Shown: piece after piece, positions 14,921 through 25,233 of the stretch
Position numbering within the stretch: position 1 is the stretch's first letter
Layout of the letters: the number at the start of each line of letters is the position of its first letter
NCBI GenBank assembly: GCA_027858295.1
Contig: JAQICZ010000030.1
Coordinates: forward strand, 1 to 48,236
Direction: 5' to 3'
Source: Nanobdellota archaeon
GTDB taxonomy: Archaea; Nanobdellota; Nanobdellia; Pacearchaeales; GW2011-AR1
Length of the DNA: 48,236 bases
Made by a program: the position numbers and the translations under genes
The notes under the pieces: generated by a model
What the model was told of the DNA's origin: nothing
Databases searched by the model: none
What the model saw: the letters and a program-made list of their open reading frames with translations, nothing else

Positions 14921-15072
14921 TTATGTAGTCAAAAATTCAAACCCTCATCTTGAATGGGTAACAAAACACGGAGAGTTCAGGAACAAAATAAACGAACTAA
15001 AAGAAAAATTCGGAGATTTCATCTCAGACTATAAATCAATAACAATCTTCGACGAATACAAAATCCTCTAAA
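14919..15072 (+). pseudogene. 3' fragment of an Lrp/AsnC-type regulator
   Basis: Fifty codons open from TAA 14916-14918 to TAA 15070-15072 encode YVVKNSNPHLEWVTKHGEF and ELKEKFGDFISDYKSITIFD followed by EYKIL. The pattern P-LEWV ... LKEKF-DFI-DY-SI-I-DEYKI matches the end of the Lrp effector-binding domain. The DNA-binding part and any start codon are missing. The break coincides with the promoter of the methyltransferase. Confidence 0.5.
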
Positions 15073-15111
15073 AAACGAATTAACTCCCTACATACGTAGC
15101 CCAAATAAATG

Positions 15112-15150
15112 ACATCCGCCCTACACTAAAGGGATGGGGTTTCCATTAAG
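15112..15150 (-). mobile_element. IS200/IS605-like right-end remnant
   Basis: The minus strand reads CTTAATGGAAACCCCATCCC, then TTTAGTGTAGGGCGGATGTC. This resembles the subterminal hairpin end of IS605-type elements (GGAAACCCCxxCCCTTTAGGGxxGGGGATGTC), which in tnpB elements is also the 3' end of the guide RNA. No tnpA or tnpB frame survives next to it. A weaker relative is at 2513-2560. Confidence 0.45.
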
Positions 15151-15225
15151 AGAGCTACTCAACAAATATTGTATTATGGTGGTTCACCTGCCCTTTAATT
15201 CTATTATGTTTTCTAAAATTCAAAC

Positions 15226-15401
15226 TGGCAGTGACCTTGCCTTCTATCCACAATTTATTGTGGGAGTATAGTACTGAAAGACTACACGATAGTAGAGGTG
15301 CTTGTGAAACGCTAACAAACGACCTCGGGCCTGAGCACTTAATTCAAAACCCAAACGGAGACGATTTTAACCCTGCCGTGTGCGAATTAAAATCGTCATG
15401 A
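15226..15401. ncRNA. Structured repeat, copy P (candidate RNA)
   Basis: Shares TGCCTTCT, a short hairpin and TAGTAGAGG with 31179-31250. The hairpin is CCACAAT/ATTGTGG here and CTTCAGT/ACTGAAG there, so the base pairs change on both sides. Further stems: GACGATTTTAA (15360-15370) with TTAAAATCGTC (15387-15397), and AGGTGCT with AGCACTT. It lies next to an IS605-like end, so it may be part of that element's RNA scaffold. Strand unknown. Confidence 0.4.
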
Positions 15402-15581
15402 GTGCAATAACAAATAAGAACCTATTATCGCAGTTATTCACAATTCATCTCCACTATAAAAACGCATCCCAAATAATTTTTATAAGCGACGAATATCCAG
15501 CCTGAAGGCATAAAGATTTCTTACTCGCTAGTTAACAATTAGCATAATAAATCACCTACCTTTCACTTCAAAAATAAAATA

Positions 15582-15603
15582 AATATGGACGTGGAGGGAA
15601 TCG
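15582..15603 (-). repeat. Partial copy of the tRNA-Trp 3' end
   Basis: Matches 15762-15783 (3' acceptor strand and T-stem of tRNA-Trp) in 21 of 22 bases, exactly 180 bp away. After the T-stem the similarity ends, and the DNA between holds small inverted repeats (CAAGTTTC/GAAACTTG, AGATAAAAA/TTTTTATCT). Confidence 0.65.
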
Positions 15604-15765
15604 CGCTCAAGTTTCTTTTGGGAAACTTGGCAAGATAAAAAATTCGCTAAACTTTTTATCTAACCCCCACTAGTCATCGTAATGACAAAATATAGGGGAA
15701 TTTTAGTGACTTATATTCAACCAATAAATTATATTCAAGAGAATTGTGGAATATTGAATATAATA

Positions 15766-15836
15766 TGGGCGTGGAGGGAATCGAACCCCCGCATAGCGGG
15801 TTGGAGCCGCTCATTCTACCATTAGACTACACACCC
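15766..15836 (-). tRNA. tRNA-Trp (CCA)
   Basis: The minus strand gives acceptor GGGTGTG/CACGCCC (all pairs or G-U), anticodon stem AGCGG/CCGCT around loop CTCCAAC with anticodon CCA, T-arm GGGGG-TTCGATT-CCCTC, and discriminator A73. There is no intron, unlike many archaeal tRNA-Trp genes, and no encoded CCA. The D-stem is weak. Confidence 0.93.
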
Positions 15837-15916
15837 ATATAATAACAAAACAAGAAAAAACTTCTTTTTAAGACTTATGATATTCAATTACAAAAACCCA
15901 CTTACCCAATTTTGAT

Positions 15917-16010
15917 TTATTTTTATCAAGATGCTGCTAAATCATTTCGCCACGTACTTCCCGTACGTAAGAAATTATTTAGTAGTATATTAATGAACAA
16001 AGAAACAAAA
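15917..16010 (-). terminator. Long hairpin element behind gyrA
   Basis: Second copy of the element at 9631-9725, starting right after the gyrA stop. CTACTAAATAATTTC pairs with GAAATGATTTAGCAG; the apical stem ACGTAC/GTACGT is changed on both sides relative to the other copy, evidence for selection on the RNA fold. Probable role in transcription end or mRNA 3' end. Confidence 0.6.
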
Positions 16011-18590
16011 TTAATCAGCAGATTCTTCGACTGTGTCGTCTGCCACAGTCTCGCCAATCACTTCTTCTTCAGCAACAACCTTAGCAATATCAGCAACCGA
16101 ATCATCTTCACCTAGATTAACAATTCTAACACCTTGAGCAGCACGCCCCATAACCCTAACAGATCCCAAACCTGTTCGAATAACAATACCATTCTTAGTC
16201 GTTACAATAATAGAATCATCGTCTTTTACAGATACAGTATCAACAACATTTCCAGTCTTCTCAGAGACCTTTAAGTTAATTACACCCTTTCCTGCACGAG
16301 CAGTTTTTCTGTAATCCTCAATAGCTGTTCTCTTACCATAACCTTTCTCAGTAATAGTGAATATTGCATCATGGCCTAAGACATCCAATGAGACAACCCT
16401 ATCATCTCCGTCCATCTTAATTCCAGTAACACCATAACTTGAACGACCCATAGGACGAACATCCTCTGAATTAAATCTGATTGCTTTACCTTTACTTGTA
16501 GCCAAAGAAACTTCTTCATTAGCCTTTACAATCTCAACACCAATTAAAGTATCGCTTCCATCCTCTGGTAAATTAATAGCTTTAACACCAGAACTTCTTG
16601 GCTTAGAAAAGTGCGAAAGTGCAATTCTCTTAACCATACCACTCTTCGTCGCCATCATCAAATAATCATCAAAAGTCTCTACAGAGATAACATTCGTTAC
16701 ATCCTCTTCCTTCAAACCTAATAAATTAATAATTGCCCTACCCTTACCTTGTCTTTCAGCTGCTGGCACATCATAAGTTTTCAACCACAATACTCTACCA
16801 CGAGAAGTAAAGAACATCAAATGATCATGAGTTGAGCAAGTCAATAATTGTTTAGTAAAATCACCTTCAGAAAGCTTGCCACCGATAACTCCTTTTCCAC
16901 CGCGTTTCTGTTCCTTATAAGTCTCAACATCCATTCTTTTAATATAACCCTTGTCAGTAATTGAAACAATAACTTCCTTTTCTTCAACTAAATCTTTTTC
17001 AGAAATCTCAGAAAAACCACCACCGGTAATTTCAGTTCTTCTCTTATCCCCATACTTAGCCTTCAACTCAGCGACCTCTTCTTTAATTATTCTCAAAACT
17101 TCATTAACATTTCCTAAGACATTTTTATATTCTTCAATTTTCTTATCTAATTCTTCATGTTCAGCTCTTAATTTATCATTTTCTAAAGAAGTTAATTGTC
17201 TTAACTTTGTTTCCAAAATAGCTTTAACTTGGACCTCTGTAAATTTAAACCTCTCAACTAATTTTTGAGCAGGATTAGCATCATATCTAATAATCTTAAT
17301 AACTTCATCAATATTATCCAAAGCCGTTAACAATCCATTAACAATTTCTTGTCTTAACTGAGCCTTCTTTAATTCAAACTTAATTCTATTTGTAATTACA
17401 ACCTTTCTATGTCTAACATAATTTGACAAAACATCTCTCAACCCTAAAATCTTTGGTTTTCCTTCAACCAATGCTAAAAAATTAACACTGAAAGATTCCT
17501 GTAATCTTGTATATTTATACAAAGCATTAATCACAAACTGAGGATCAACATCCTTCTTTAATTCAATAACAACTCTAATCAACCCCTTACTAGATTCATC
17601 TCTTAAATCTGAAATATCTTTAATTTTTTTATCTCTCACTAAAGACGCAATCTGAGTAACTAATGTTGCTTTATTTACCATATATGGAATTTCAGTAATA
17701 ATCAAATTTTGCTTTGTAGAAGTTTTTTTCTTAGAATCCTCAACTTCGACTCTTCCTCTCATAATAGTTCTTCCACGACCTGTTTTATACAACTCAACCA
17801 TATTCCCTTGAACTATACCACCTGTTGGAAAATCTGGAGCTCGAACTGTAGTTCTAACCAATTCCTCCACTGTAATTTCTGGATTCTCAATATATGCTGT
17901 AATTGCATCAGCTACTTCACCTAAATTATGAGGCGGAATATTTGTAGCCATACCTACAGCAATACCAGTTGCACCATTAAGCATTAAGGCTGGCAACTTC
18001 CCAGGTAAAAGTTTTGGCTCTTGAACTGAACCATCATAATTATCACCAAAAGGTACAGTTTTTTTATCAATATCATCTAATAATTCAGCAGAGACCTTTT
18101 CCAACTTAGCTTCCGTATATCTCATAGCCGCAGGACTATCACCGTCAATAGAACCAAAGTTACCTTGACCAAAAACTAAAGGATATCTTAATGAAAAATT
18201 TTGACTCATACGAACCATAGCCTCATAGATTGAAGAATCACCATGTGGATGATACTTACCCATTACTTCACCAACAACTCTTGCTGATTTTTTAGTTGGA
18301 GTACTAGGCTTCAATCCCATTTGTTGCATTGCATAAAGAATTCTTCTTTGAACAGGCTTTTGACCATCTTCAATTGAAGGAATTGCTCTTGAAACAATTA
18401 CACTCATTGCATAATCTAAGTATGATTTCTTCATAACCGAAACTACTTCTGAATTAAGAACACCTCCTTCTTCCGGGAACTTAGGCCCAAAATTTTCTGC
18501 AACTTGAACCTGTTCTGGATCTTGTTCAACTCGAGAACTCTCAATTGTCGCTTGCTCTTCTTTTTTCTGATTTTCTTCATATTCTTCCAT
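16011..18590 (-). CDS. gyrA: DNA gyrase subunit A
   Basis: 859 residues. This is the DNA-cutting subunit; active-site Tyr158 lies in AAMRYTE and [18 protein letters not shown] is at about 111-128. The GyrA-box QKRGGKG, needed for DNA wrapping and negative supercoiling, is near residue 565, ahead of a six-bladed C-terminal domain. Residues 1-45 are an acidic extension before the conserved start ([24 protein letters not shown]), and the C-terminus is acidic. Bacterial-type gyrase in archaea is ascribed to transfer from bacteria. It is third in gyrB - zinc ribbon - gyrA, with a possible promoter of its own at 18614-18622. Confidence 0.97.
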   Translation of the reverse strand: MEEYEENQKKEEQATIESSRVEQDPEQVQVAENFGPKFPEEGGVLNSEVVSVMKKSYLDYAMSVIVSRAIPSIEDGQKPVQRRILYAMQQMGLKPSTPTKKSARVVGEVMGKYHPHGDSSIYEAMVRMSQNFSLRYPLVFGQGNFGSIDGDSPAAMRYTEAKLEKVSAELLDDIDKKTVPFGDNYDGSVQEPKLLPGKLPALMLNGATGIAVGMATNIPPHNLGEVADAITAYIENPEITVEELVRTTVRAPDFPTGGIVQGNMVELYKTGRGRTIMRGRVEVEDSKKKTSTKQNLIITEIPYMVNKATLVTQIASLVRDKKIKDISDLRDESSKGLIRVVIELKKDVDPQFVINALYKYTRLQESFSVNFLALVEGKPKILGLRDVLSNYVRHRKVVITNRIKFELKKAQLRQEIVNGLLTALDNIDEVIKIIRYDANPAQKLVERFKFTEVQVKAILETKLRQLTSLENDKLRAEHEELDKKIEEYKNVLGNVNEVLRIIKEEVAELKAKYGDKRRTEITGGGFSEISEKDLVEEKEVIVSITDKGYIKRMDVETYKEQKRGGKGVIGGKLSEGDFTKQLLTCSTHDHLMFFTSRGRVLWLKTYDVPAAERQGKGRAIINLLGLKEEDVTNVISVETFDDYLMMATKSGMVKRIALSHFSKPRSSGVKAINLPEDGSDTLIGVEIVKANEEVSLATSKGKAIRFNSEDVRPMGRSSYGVTGIKMDGDDRVVSLDVLGHDAIFTITEKGYGKRTAIEDYRKTARAGKGVINLKVSEKTGNVVDTVSVKDDDSIIVTTKNGIVIRTGLGSVRVMGRAAQGVRIVNLGEDDSVADIAKVVAEEEVIGETVADDTVEESAD

Positions 18591-18613
18591 TTTTTATATT
18601 ACCTAATAATTTA

Positions 18614-18622
18614 TTATATATC
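18614..18622 (-). promoter_or_regulatory. Possible internal TATA box before gyrA
   Basis: ATATATAAT region about 28 nt before ATG 18590, in the 44-bp gap after the zinc-ribbon gene. Confidence 0.35.
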
Positions 18623-18634
18623 TTAAAACCTATT

Positions 18635-18901
18635 CTAAGCTACTTCTTCACCCTTTTCATCAAGGTAGATCATAAATTCATCTTCTGTCAGTTCATCTTC
18701 ATTGACATCCTTACCTTTCCACTTACACTCTCGGCATTCCCAAACTCCAACCTCACCAATAACAACACTAATTTCATCCGAATTACATTTAGGACATCTT
18801 CGAACCTTGAAAGTTTTTTCTGTTTTCTTTTTAGTTTTAGATTCAGCTTCACCCTCTAACAACCAAGTAGGTGTTTGTATTTTTGATTTTTTCTTTGCCA
18901 T
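18635..18901 (-). CDS. Zinc-ribbon protein between gyrB and gyrA
   Basis: 88 residues. A basic N-terminus (MAKKKSKIQTP) and TWLLEGEAE precede a zinc ribbon CPKC (37-40) and CREC (56-59) spaced as in TFIIS/TFIIB-type ribbons, then an acidic tail (DVNEDELTEDEFMIYLDEKGEE). No catalytic domain. It sits 42 bp after gyrB and 44 bp before gyrA, so it is cotranscribed with both. A nucleic-acid or gyrase-associated role is suggested by the setting alone. Confidence 0.82.
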   Translation of the reverse strand: MAKKKSKIQTPTWLLEGEAESKTKKKTEKTFKVRRCPKCNSDEISVVIGEVGVWECRECKWKGKDVNEDELTEDEFMIYLDEKGEEVA

Positions 18902-18943
18902 ATTATAATATTTGTTTTTTGTTTTTTATTTCTTACTCTTTTA

Positions 18944-20845
<1,902 letters not shown>

Positions 20846-20886
20846 TTATAAAAACCTCTTTTTACAATAAGAAAAAACAAAATCAC

Positions 20887-20895
20887 TTTATAAAT
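20887..20895 (-). promoter_or_regulatory. Promoter of the gyrB operon
   Basis: ATTTATAAAG about 55 nt before ATG 20836; the predicted transcript includes the GAGGA site. Confidence 0.5.
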
Positions 20896-20956
20896 TTTTA
20901 TATGAGAATTGTCGGTTATCGTCGAAATAAACTATATAGTAACAACTAAGCATAAA

Positions 20957-20963
20957 TTTATAA
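20957..20963 (+). promoter_or_regulatory. TATA box of the 91-residue membrane protein gene
   Basis: TTTATAA centred 26 nt before ATG 20986; divergent from gyrB. Confidence 0.55.
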
Positions 20964-20985
20964 TATCACAAAAACACCCTTCTTT

Positions 20986-21261
20986 ATGAAGAAGATAGTA
21001 ATGATATCAATATTAATAGTTCTTGTAGCAGCGCTTCTTTTTTCAATAAGGCCCTTCCTAACAGGAAGAGTAATCGAAACCAACCAATATTCATATACTA
21101 CTGCGATTTGTGATGAAAATCACTATTGTGAAGATTATATCATTGAATGTGAAGGACCAACATTAATCAAGTTTACAGCCACAGGATCCTCAATTCAACA
21201 AGAAAGTAATTGGACAGATAACAGAAATGAAACAGATAGTTATTGCAACAGAACAAATTAA
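20986..21261 (+). CDS. Small secreted/membrane-anchored protein with TG motif
   Basis: 91 residues. Basic MKK start, hydrophobic segment at about 4-22 (IVMISILIVLVAALLFSI), then RPFLTGRVIETNQ and an extracellular part with six Cys and several N-glycosylation-like sites (NWT, NET, NRT). The LTGRV just behind the membrane segment resembles ITGNTV and MTGHAT in the surface proteins at 34488 and 35759. No family recognised. Divergent from gyrB with its own promoter. Confidence 0.7.
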   Translation: MKKIVMISILIVLVAALLFSIRPFLTGRVIETNQYSYTTAICDENHYCEDYIIECEGPTLIKFTATGSSIQQESNWTDNRNETDSYCNRTN

Positions 21262-21599
21262 TTTTACTCTTCAAAATCATTATTATAAGTAGCCTCTAAA
21301 CTATCATACACCTTATCCTTAGAAGAAATTAGAGACTCATTTCACCAAAATAAACATCATAACAATTCCCAAGCTTAGAAATCATTCCAGTACAGCCTTT
21401 CAGACTATAATTAGGCCTACAATCCCCTTTGAAAGAAGGGAAGATATTATTGATCCCAAAAGAACACTTTCTTCAGAGATATTAGATAAATTATTCTTTT
21501 TAGAATTTTCTAAAAAATTATCCGACCCAATTGTTTTTCCAGGTATCAGAAAAAAATATACACTTGTAATTATAATTGTTCAAGAATAGCTACTACTCA
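21262..21599. other. Intergenic stretch with possible gene remnant
   Basis: Without a convincing gene. On the plus strand a frame of about 90 codons without ATG ends at TAG about 21589 and includes LDKLFFLEFSKKLSDPIVFP, which looks protein-like and may be a decayed gene. CCTTTGAAAGAAGG near 21435 is a small palindrome. Nothing else is recognised. Confidence 0.3.
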
Positions 21600-22007
21600 T
21601 TAATCTGCTATGACGAGATCAAGCTCTTCATCTGAAACTTCCAGAGCAGGCAAATCCTCATCATCCAAAAACATTAACAAATAATCCTTTGCTTTATCCC
21701 AATATTCAAATTCTTTACCCTCATGAAATTCATATGGTATTTGAAGTTCAGAAAAAATATCAATAGATTGTACAATTCTTTCATCAAAAGAATACTGTTT
21801 AAACGAATTAGCAATCACATAAGAAGTCTTCATAACCGAATTCTCATTTAAACGAGTCTCTTCAACCATTGATAAAATAGTAGATGCCACATCTTTTTCA
21901 ATATTTGATGAAAAAGGTGGAAACTCTTCTTCTAAAACAGAACAAACCCTTACAAAATCAGATTGCACTTTCTCTGAAAAATTTTCAACTATTTTATCAA
22001 AATTCAT
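21600..22007 (-). CDS. Unrecognised 135-residue acidic protein
   Basis: From ATG 22007, preceded by GGAG about 9 bases upstream; a TTG 15 codons further up is rejected. Helical and acidic (MNFDKIVENFSEKVQSDF; the C-terminus DDEDLPALEVSDEELDLVIAD is very acidic). No Cys motif and no membrane segment. It follows the L7Ae - S28e - L24e operon by about 90 bp. Function unknown. Confidence 0.72.
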   Translation of the reverse strand: MNFDKIVENFSEKVQSDFVRVCSVLEEEFPPFSSNIEKDVASTILSMVEETRLNENSVMKTSYVIANSFKQYSFDERIVQSIDIFSELQIPYEFHEGKEFEYWDKAKDYLLMFLDDEDLPALEVSDEELDLVIAD

Positions 22008-22097
22008 ATTATTATATACTCCTTTTATTTTAAAAATTTTTGTATAAATCAAATATTAATCAATTAACAAATGTACAGAACAAAGCAATTGAGAAAA

Positions 22098-22325
22098 TTA
22101 TTTATTAGCTTTCTTCTTCTTAATTTTTTTCTTCTTACTCTTCTTAATCTTATTCTTAGGATTAAATTTAATCCCTTCTTGCAACCATCTAACTTTTCTT
22201 CTTCCCATAAGCATATTTTTTTTACACTTACCAGAACACAAAGCATTAACTGTACCATCTTTCATAACTAACGTCGATCCTCTCGGAAATTCATACTGAC
22301 TTTGGCAATAAGAACATTTTGGCAT
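22098..22325 (-). CDS. rpl24e: Ribosomal protein L24e
   Basis: 75 residues. Zinc-binding CSYC (4-7) and the second pair C30 and C34 in ALCSGKCKKNML, with the L24e signature GSTLVMKDGTVNALCSGKC and RKVRWLQEG. The Lys-rich tail KIKKSKKKKIKKKKANK extends the usual 60-65 residues and would contact rRNA. It follows S28e by 1 base in the conserved archaeal order L7Ae - S28e - L24e. Confidence 0.95.
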   Translation of the reverse strand: MPKCSYCQSQYEFPRGSTLVMKDGTVNALCSGKCKKNMLMGRRKVRWLQEGIKFNPKNKIKKSKKKKIKKKKANK

Positions 22326-22326
22326 T

Positions 22327-22605
22327 TTAATAAGATGACCCCTTAGTCACATTAGATTTAATTCTACGAGCTTCAATTTCTGTTTCTCTGAGCATCAATA
22401 CATCTTCAAGTTGAACAGCACCACGAACATTTCTTCTCATACTTCGTCCAGTATCTTTCCCTTCTTGAACTAATACTTTAACTTGAGTGATTTCTCCTCT
22501 AAATCCAGTTCTACCAATTAATTCTTTAACAACTGCAGAAACTCCATTCCCTGAAGACAATTCTATCTTTTCTTTTTTTTGTGCTGGTTTATTTTCTTTT
22601 GCCAT
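22327..22605 (-). CDS. rps28e: Ribosomal protein S28e
   Basis: 92 residues, an OB-fold small-subunit protein near the mRNA exit. The core GVSAVVKELIGRTGFRGEITQVKVLV and GRSMRRNVRGAVQLEDVLMLRETEIEARRI is complete. The first 20 residues (MAKENKPAQKKEKIELSSGN) are an added Lys-rich leader compared with the usual 65-75-residue archaeal form. Second in the operon. Confidence 0.95.
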   Translation of the reverse strand: MAKENKPAQKKEKIELSSGNGVSAVVKELIGRTGFRGEITQVKVLVQEGKDTGRSMRRNVRGAVQLEDVLMLRETEIEARRIKSNVTKGSSY

Positions 22606-22685
22606 TTTCTTTGTATATTATTATATTTACTGTCTCTTAAATACTATTAGTATATAAGCATTCGGAAGAGTCCTCTAAAGTAAAA

Positions 22686-22985
22686 TTACTTTAAAGAATT
22701 GATGTCGGCTTCAGCTTCGCCTGTTTCAACAACAGCAACTGAAGATGCGCTAACAGGCAATCCGATTGAAACACCTAACTTTTGTCTATTATCTGCTTCT
22801 TGGCAAGGAATTCCTTTTTCCTTACATAGTGGAGCCAAATGAGCAATAATCTCTTTTGGTTCAACATCAGCAGCATATACAACAAGCTTAGCCGTGCCTC
22901 TTTCGATCGCTTTAGTTACTTCATTAGTACCCTTTTCGATCTTTCCTGTTCTCTTCGCTTTTTCTAAAATTTGGTATATGTCCAT
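22686..22985 (-). CDS. rpl7ae: Ribosomal protein L7Ae
   Basis: 99 residues, short for L7Ae (about 120). The kink-turn-binding face is present: GTNEVTKAIERGTAKLVVYAADVEPKEI, then HLAPLCKEKGIPC, and the specificity loop GLPVSASSVAVVE. It binds kink-turns in 23S rRNA, C/D and H/ACA guide RNAs and RNase P RNA. The upstream TATA box is about 125 nt from the ATG, so the mRNA has an unusually long leader for this genome, with a possible kink-turn at its 5' end. Confidence 0.95.
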   Translation of the reverse strand: MDIYQILEKAKRTGKIEKGTNEVTKAIERGTAKLVVYAADVEPKEIIAHLAPLCKEKGIPCQEADNRQKLGVSIGLPVSASSVAVVETGEAEADINSLK

Positions 22986-23060
22986 TTTTTTATTTTGTCA
23001 CATTTAATTTCTGAAGAACGCATTTCACAACCCAGTAACTCTATTTTGGGCGGATGAAAT

Positions 23061-23090
23061 TCATCATTTGAACTTTGGTCATCAGATAAC
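23061..23090 (-). promoter_or_regulatory. Possible kink-turn in the L7Ae leader
   Basis: Near the predicted 5' end of the L7Ae mRNA the minus strand reads CTGATGACC, then AAATGATGAA: a CTGA (D-box-like) and an ATGATGA (C-box-like) about 15 nt apart, the parts of a C/D-type kink-turn. L7Ae is known in some archaea to repress its own mRNA by binding such a motif in the leader. The fold here is not proven. Confidence 0.35.
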
Positions 23091-23108
23091 AATAGTGGTA
23101 AGTTTTAG

Positions 23109-23117
23109 TTTATAAAG
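23109..23117 (-). promoter_or_regulatory. TATA box of the L7Ae operon
   Basis: CTTTATAAAC reading on the minus strand; predicted transcript start about 23087, leaving a leader of about 100 nt. Confidence 0.5.
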
Positions 23118-23236
23118 GTTTCTTTTCAATAATCAAAAAAACCAACAATAACAAAAAGAAAGAAGCTAATTATCTTCTTCAAAACTAAAAACTAAAAATC
23201 ATGTCTCTAACCAACAACAGATCTTCGTCGATAAAA

Positions 23237-24310
23237 CTATTTTTTCCAAGTAACGTCAACTTGATCAGTTCTCTGCCTTGGCATAATATCAATTTTCTCA
23301 ATCTTGTCTTTTTTCCAGCAAATGTGACCATTTTTTTTCAATTCAAATTCAGCATTAAACATAATTTCCCCCAAGTAAGCAATCATCGCACCATTATCAA
23401 CTAGAAGCGGTCTTGGTGGACAAAAAAACTTAGTCTCTCCAATGTTCTTAACTTCACCATCAACCTCAAACTTCCGTGGTCTTTCACTACACATAACCTT
23501 CGTCATTTCCTGTAAACGAGAGTTACAAGCAACACCACCACCCAAAAGCAACTCAGTCTTACCCACATGAGCAAGCGCCCTTTCAGCGGTCTCAATAAGC
23601 ATTGCAAAAACAGTCTCCTGCAAAGAATAAGATAAGTTTTTCAAAGTATAATCTTCACCATTCTTACCAACCTTCTTCTCCAACTTTTGACGAAGATTAG
23701 TCAAAATACCAGAAAGAGCAATATCCATTCCCTTAACAGAATAGGGCAACTCAATATACTCCCCGCCAACAGCTTCCTTCTCAATCTTAGGACCACCAGG
23801 AAACCCAAGTCCAGCATAACGAGCAAAATTATCAATAAAATTTCCAACACCAACATCCAAAGTTTCACCAAAAACCCTATACTTCCCAGCAGCATAGGCA
23901 ATCACCTGTGTATTTGCACCACTACAATACAAAAGAACAGGATCAGTTGCACCAGTAATACGGCCAACCTCTAAATGAGCAACACAATGATTAACTGGGA
24001 CTAAAGGCTTCTCAAGACGAATCGCCAAATCACGAGCAAAATCCCGACCAGCAAGTAAACACGGCGGCAAACCAGGCCCCTGACTAAAACTAATCGCATC
24101 AACATCCCTCTCATTAATCCCAGCAGCTACCAAAGCACGAGCATAAATTAGAGGAGCTAACTCCCGATGATGATTCGCAGAATCAACAGGAATAATCCCG
24201 CCCTCTTCCGTTGTATACATATCACGTTCATTAGCAATGATTTCTCCATCCTTAACAACACCCACACCAAAAGTATGAGCCGTTGATTCAATTCCTATAA
24301 TTAACGCCAT
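23237..24310 (-). CDS. kae1: KEOPS catalytic subunit Kae1 (TsaD family)
   Basis: 357 residues. Transfers threonylcarbamoyl to A37 of ANN-reading tRNAs. The ASKHA fold starts IIGIESTAHTFGVGVV; metal ligands H108 and H112 are in VNHCVAHLEVG; SQGPGLPPCLLAG and YCSGANTQVIAY are nucleotide loops; ELLLGGGVACNSRLQEM and FFCPPRPLLVDNGAMIAYLG close the site. It is about 30 residues longer than most, through a C-terminal extension (KKDKIEKIDIMPRQRTDQVDVTWKK). Bud32, fused to Kae1 in many euryarchaea, is not fused here. A TATA box lies 25 nt before the ATG. Confidence 0.96.
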   Translation of the reverse strand: MALIIGIESTAHTFGVGVVKDGEIIANERDMYTTEEGGIIPVDSANHHRELAPLIYARALVAAGINERDVDAISFSQGPGLPPCLLAGRDFARDLAIRLEKPLVPVNHCVAHLEVGRITGATDPVLLYCSGANTQVIAYAAGKYRVFGETLDVGVGNFIDNFARYAGLGFPGGPKIEKEAVGGEYIELPYSVKGMDIALSGILTNLRQKLEKKVGKNGEDYTLKNLSYSLQETVFAMLIETAERALAHVGKTELLLGGGVACNSRLQEMTKVMCSERPRKFEVDGEVKNIGETKFFCPPRPLLVDNGAMIAYLGEIMFNAEFELKKNGHICWKKDKIEKIDIMPRQRTDQVDVTWKK

Positions 24311-24330
24311 AAAGATAATTAGAAATTTTA

Positions 24331-25203
24331 TTATTTAAACATTGCTTTAAACTCTTTTAGCAACTTAATATTTTCAGGGACACTAATATTTAGTAGGTTA
24401 GCCTTCTCAATTATATACCCATTCAAAAAATCTATTTCTGTTATCTTTCCAGAAATAGCATCTTGATATGTTGAAGAATAATGCTTCATTGAAGAAACCA
24501 CCTCATAGAATAATCTCCTCATTTTCTCCCTTGACCTAATATTAACAATCTTTGAAATAACAGAATAATTTTCATCGAATATTTTATCCATCCTTTCTTT
24601 TATAATTAAATCATTATACATTTCATAAAATGTCTTTTTTTCAATTGCACATAAAACATTAATAGAGCAATTCATAACCATTTTTTCAGCCTTAATAATA
24701 GACAAATTCTTATCAACAGAACAATTGATTCCAGAATTCATCAATAAATCCGAAATTTCCCTTCCAGCCAAAGAATCTTCTGTTTTCCAACCAGCAAGAG
24801 AAGAAGAAACCATCAATTGATTTTCAACAATTCTAAATCCTTCAAAAATAGAAACTGTCAAAAAAGAATAATCTTTTAAATATTTTTCATAAATTAAATT
24901 ATCAACAAGTCCATTTTGAATACTAATTAAATATTTTGAAGTAATTCCATTTTGCCTTAAAAATTTTAAATTCTTTTCAAAATCATATAACTTAGATGTA
25001 ATAAAAACACAATCAAAACACCCATCTTTTGGAAAATCATACATTCTTTTGGACATTTCAAAGATACAATCATCAACAAGTATTGAATCATGAATTTTCC
25101 TAAGCTTTTCACGACCAATTATCACAACATTATGACCAGACCTCTTTAACATAACTCCCAAGTAAACCCCTATAGAACCAGCACCAACAACTAAAACATT
25201 CAT
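24331..25203 (-). CDS. Ketopantoate reductase family protein (ApbA/PanE)
   Basis: 290 residues. The NADP-binding start is MNVLVVGAGSIGVYLGVMLKRSGH (GxGxxG at 7-12), then VFITSKLYDFEKNLKFL and SIQNGLVDN, the family's typical strand-loop, and a helical C-terminal domain (ISGKITEIDFLNGYIIEKA) matching the dimer and substrate region with the conserved E-DxxNG pattern. It would reduce 2-dehydropantoate to pantoate, but no other CoA genes are near, so another 2-keto acid is possible. The start has a TATA box at 25226-25233. Confidence 0.87.
   Translation of the reverse strand: MNVLVVGAGSIGVYLGVMLKRSGHNVVIIGREKLRKIHDSILVDDCIFEMSKRMYDFPKDGCFDCVFITSKLYDFEKNLKFLRQNGITSKYLISIQNGLVDNLIYEKYLKDYSFLTVSIFEGFRIVENQLMVSSSLAGWKTEDSLAGREISDLLMNSGINCSVDKNLSIIKAEKMVMNCSINVLCAIEKKTFYEMYNDLIIKERMDKIFDENYSVISKIVNIRSREKMRRLFYEVVSSMKHYSSTYQDAISGKITEIDFLNGYIIEKANLLNISVPENIKLLKEFKAMFK
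24333..24339 (-). promoter_or_regulatory. TATA box of kae1
   Basis: ATTTAAA centred about 26 nt before ATG 24310. Confidence 0.5.
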
Positions 25204-25225
25204 AACAGACTAAAATGATTTTATT

Positions 25226-25233
25226 ATTTAAAT
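25226..25233 (-). promoter_or_regulatory. TATA box of the ketopantoate-reductase-like gene
   Basis: ATTTAAAT about 27 nt before ATG 25203. It overlaps the stop codon region of the next gene upstream (25234). Confidence 0.5.

Noticed and set aside
15226-15401. GTAGAGGTGC suggesting a lysine riboswitch
   Set aside because: The other conserved segments of that riboswitch are missing, no lysine gene follows, and the second copy departs from the motif.
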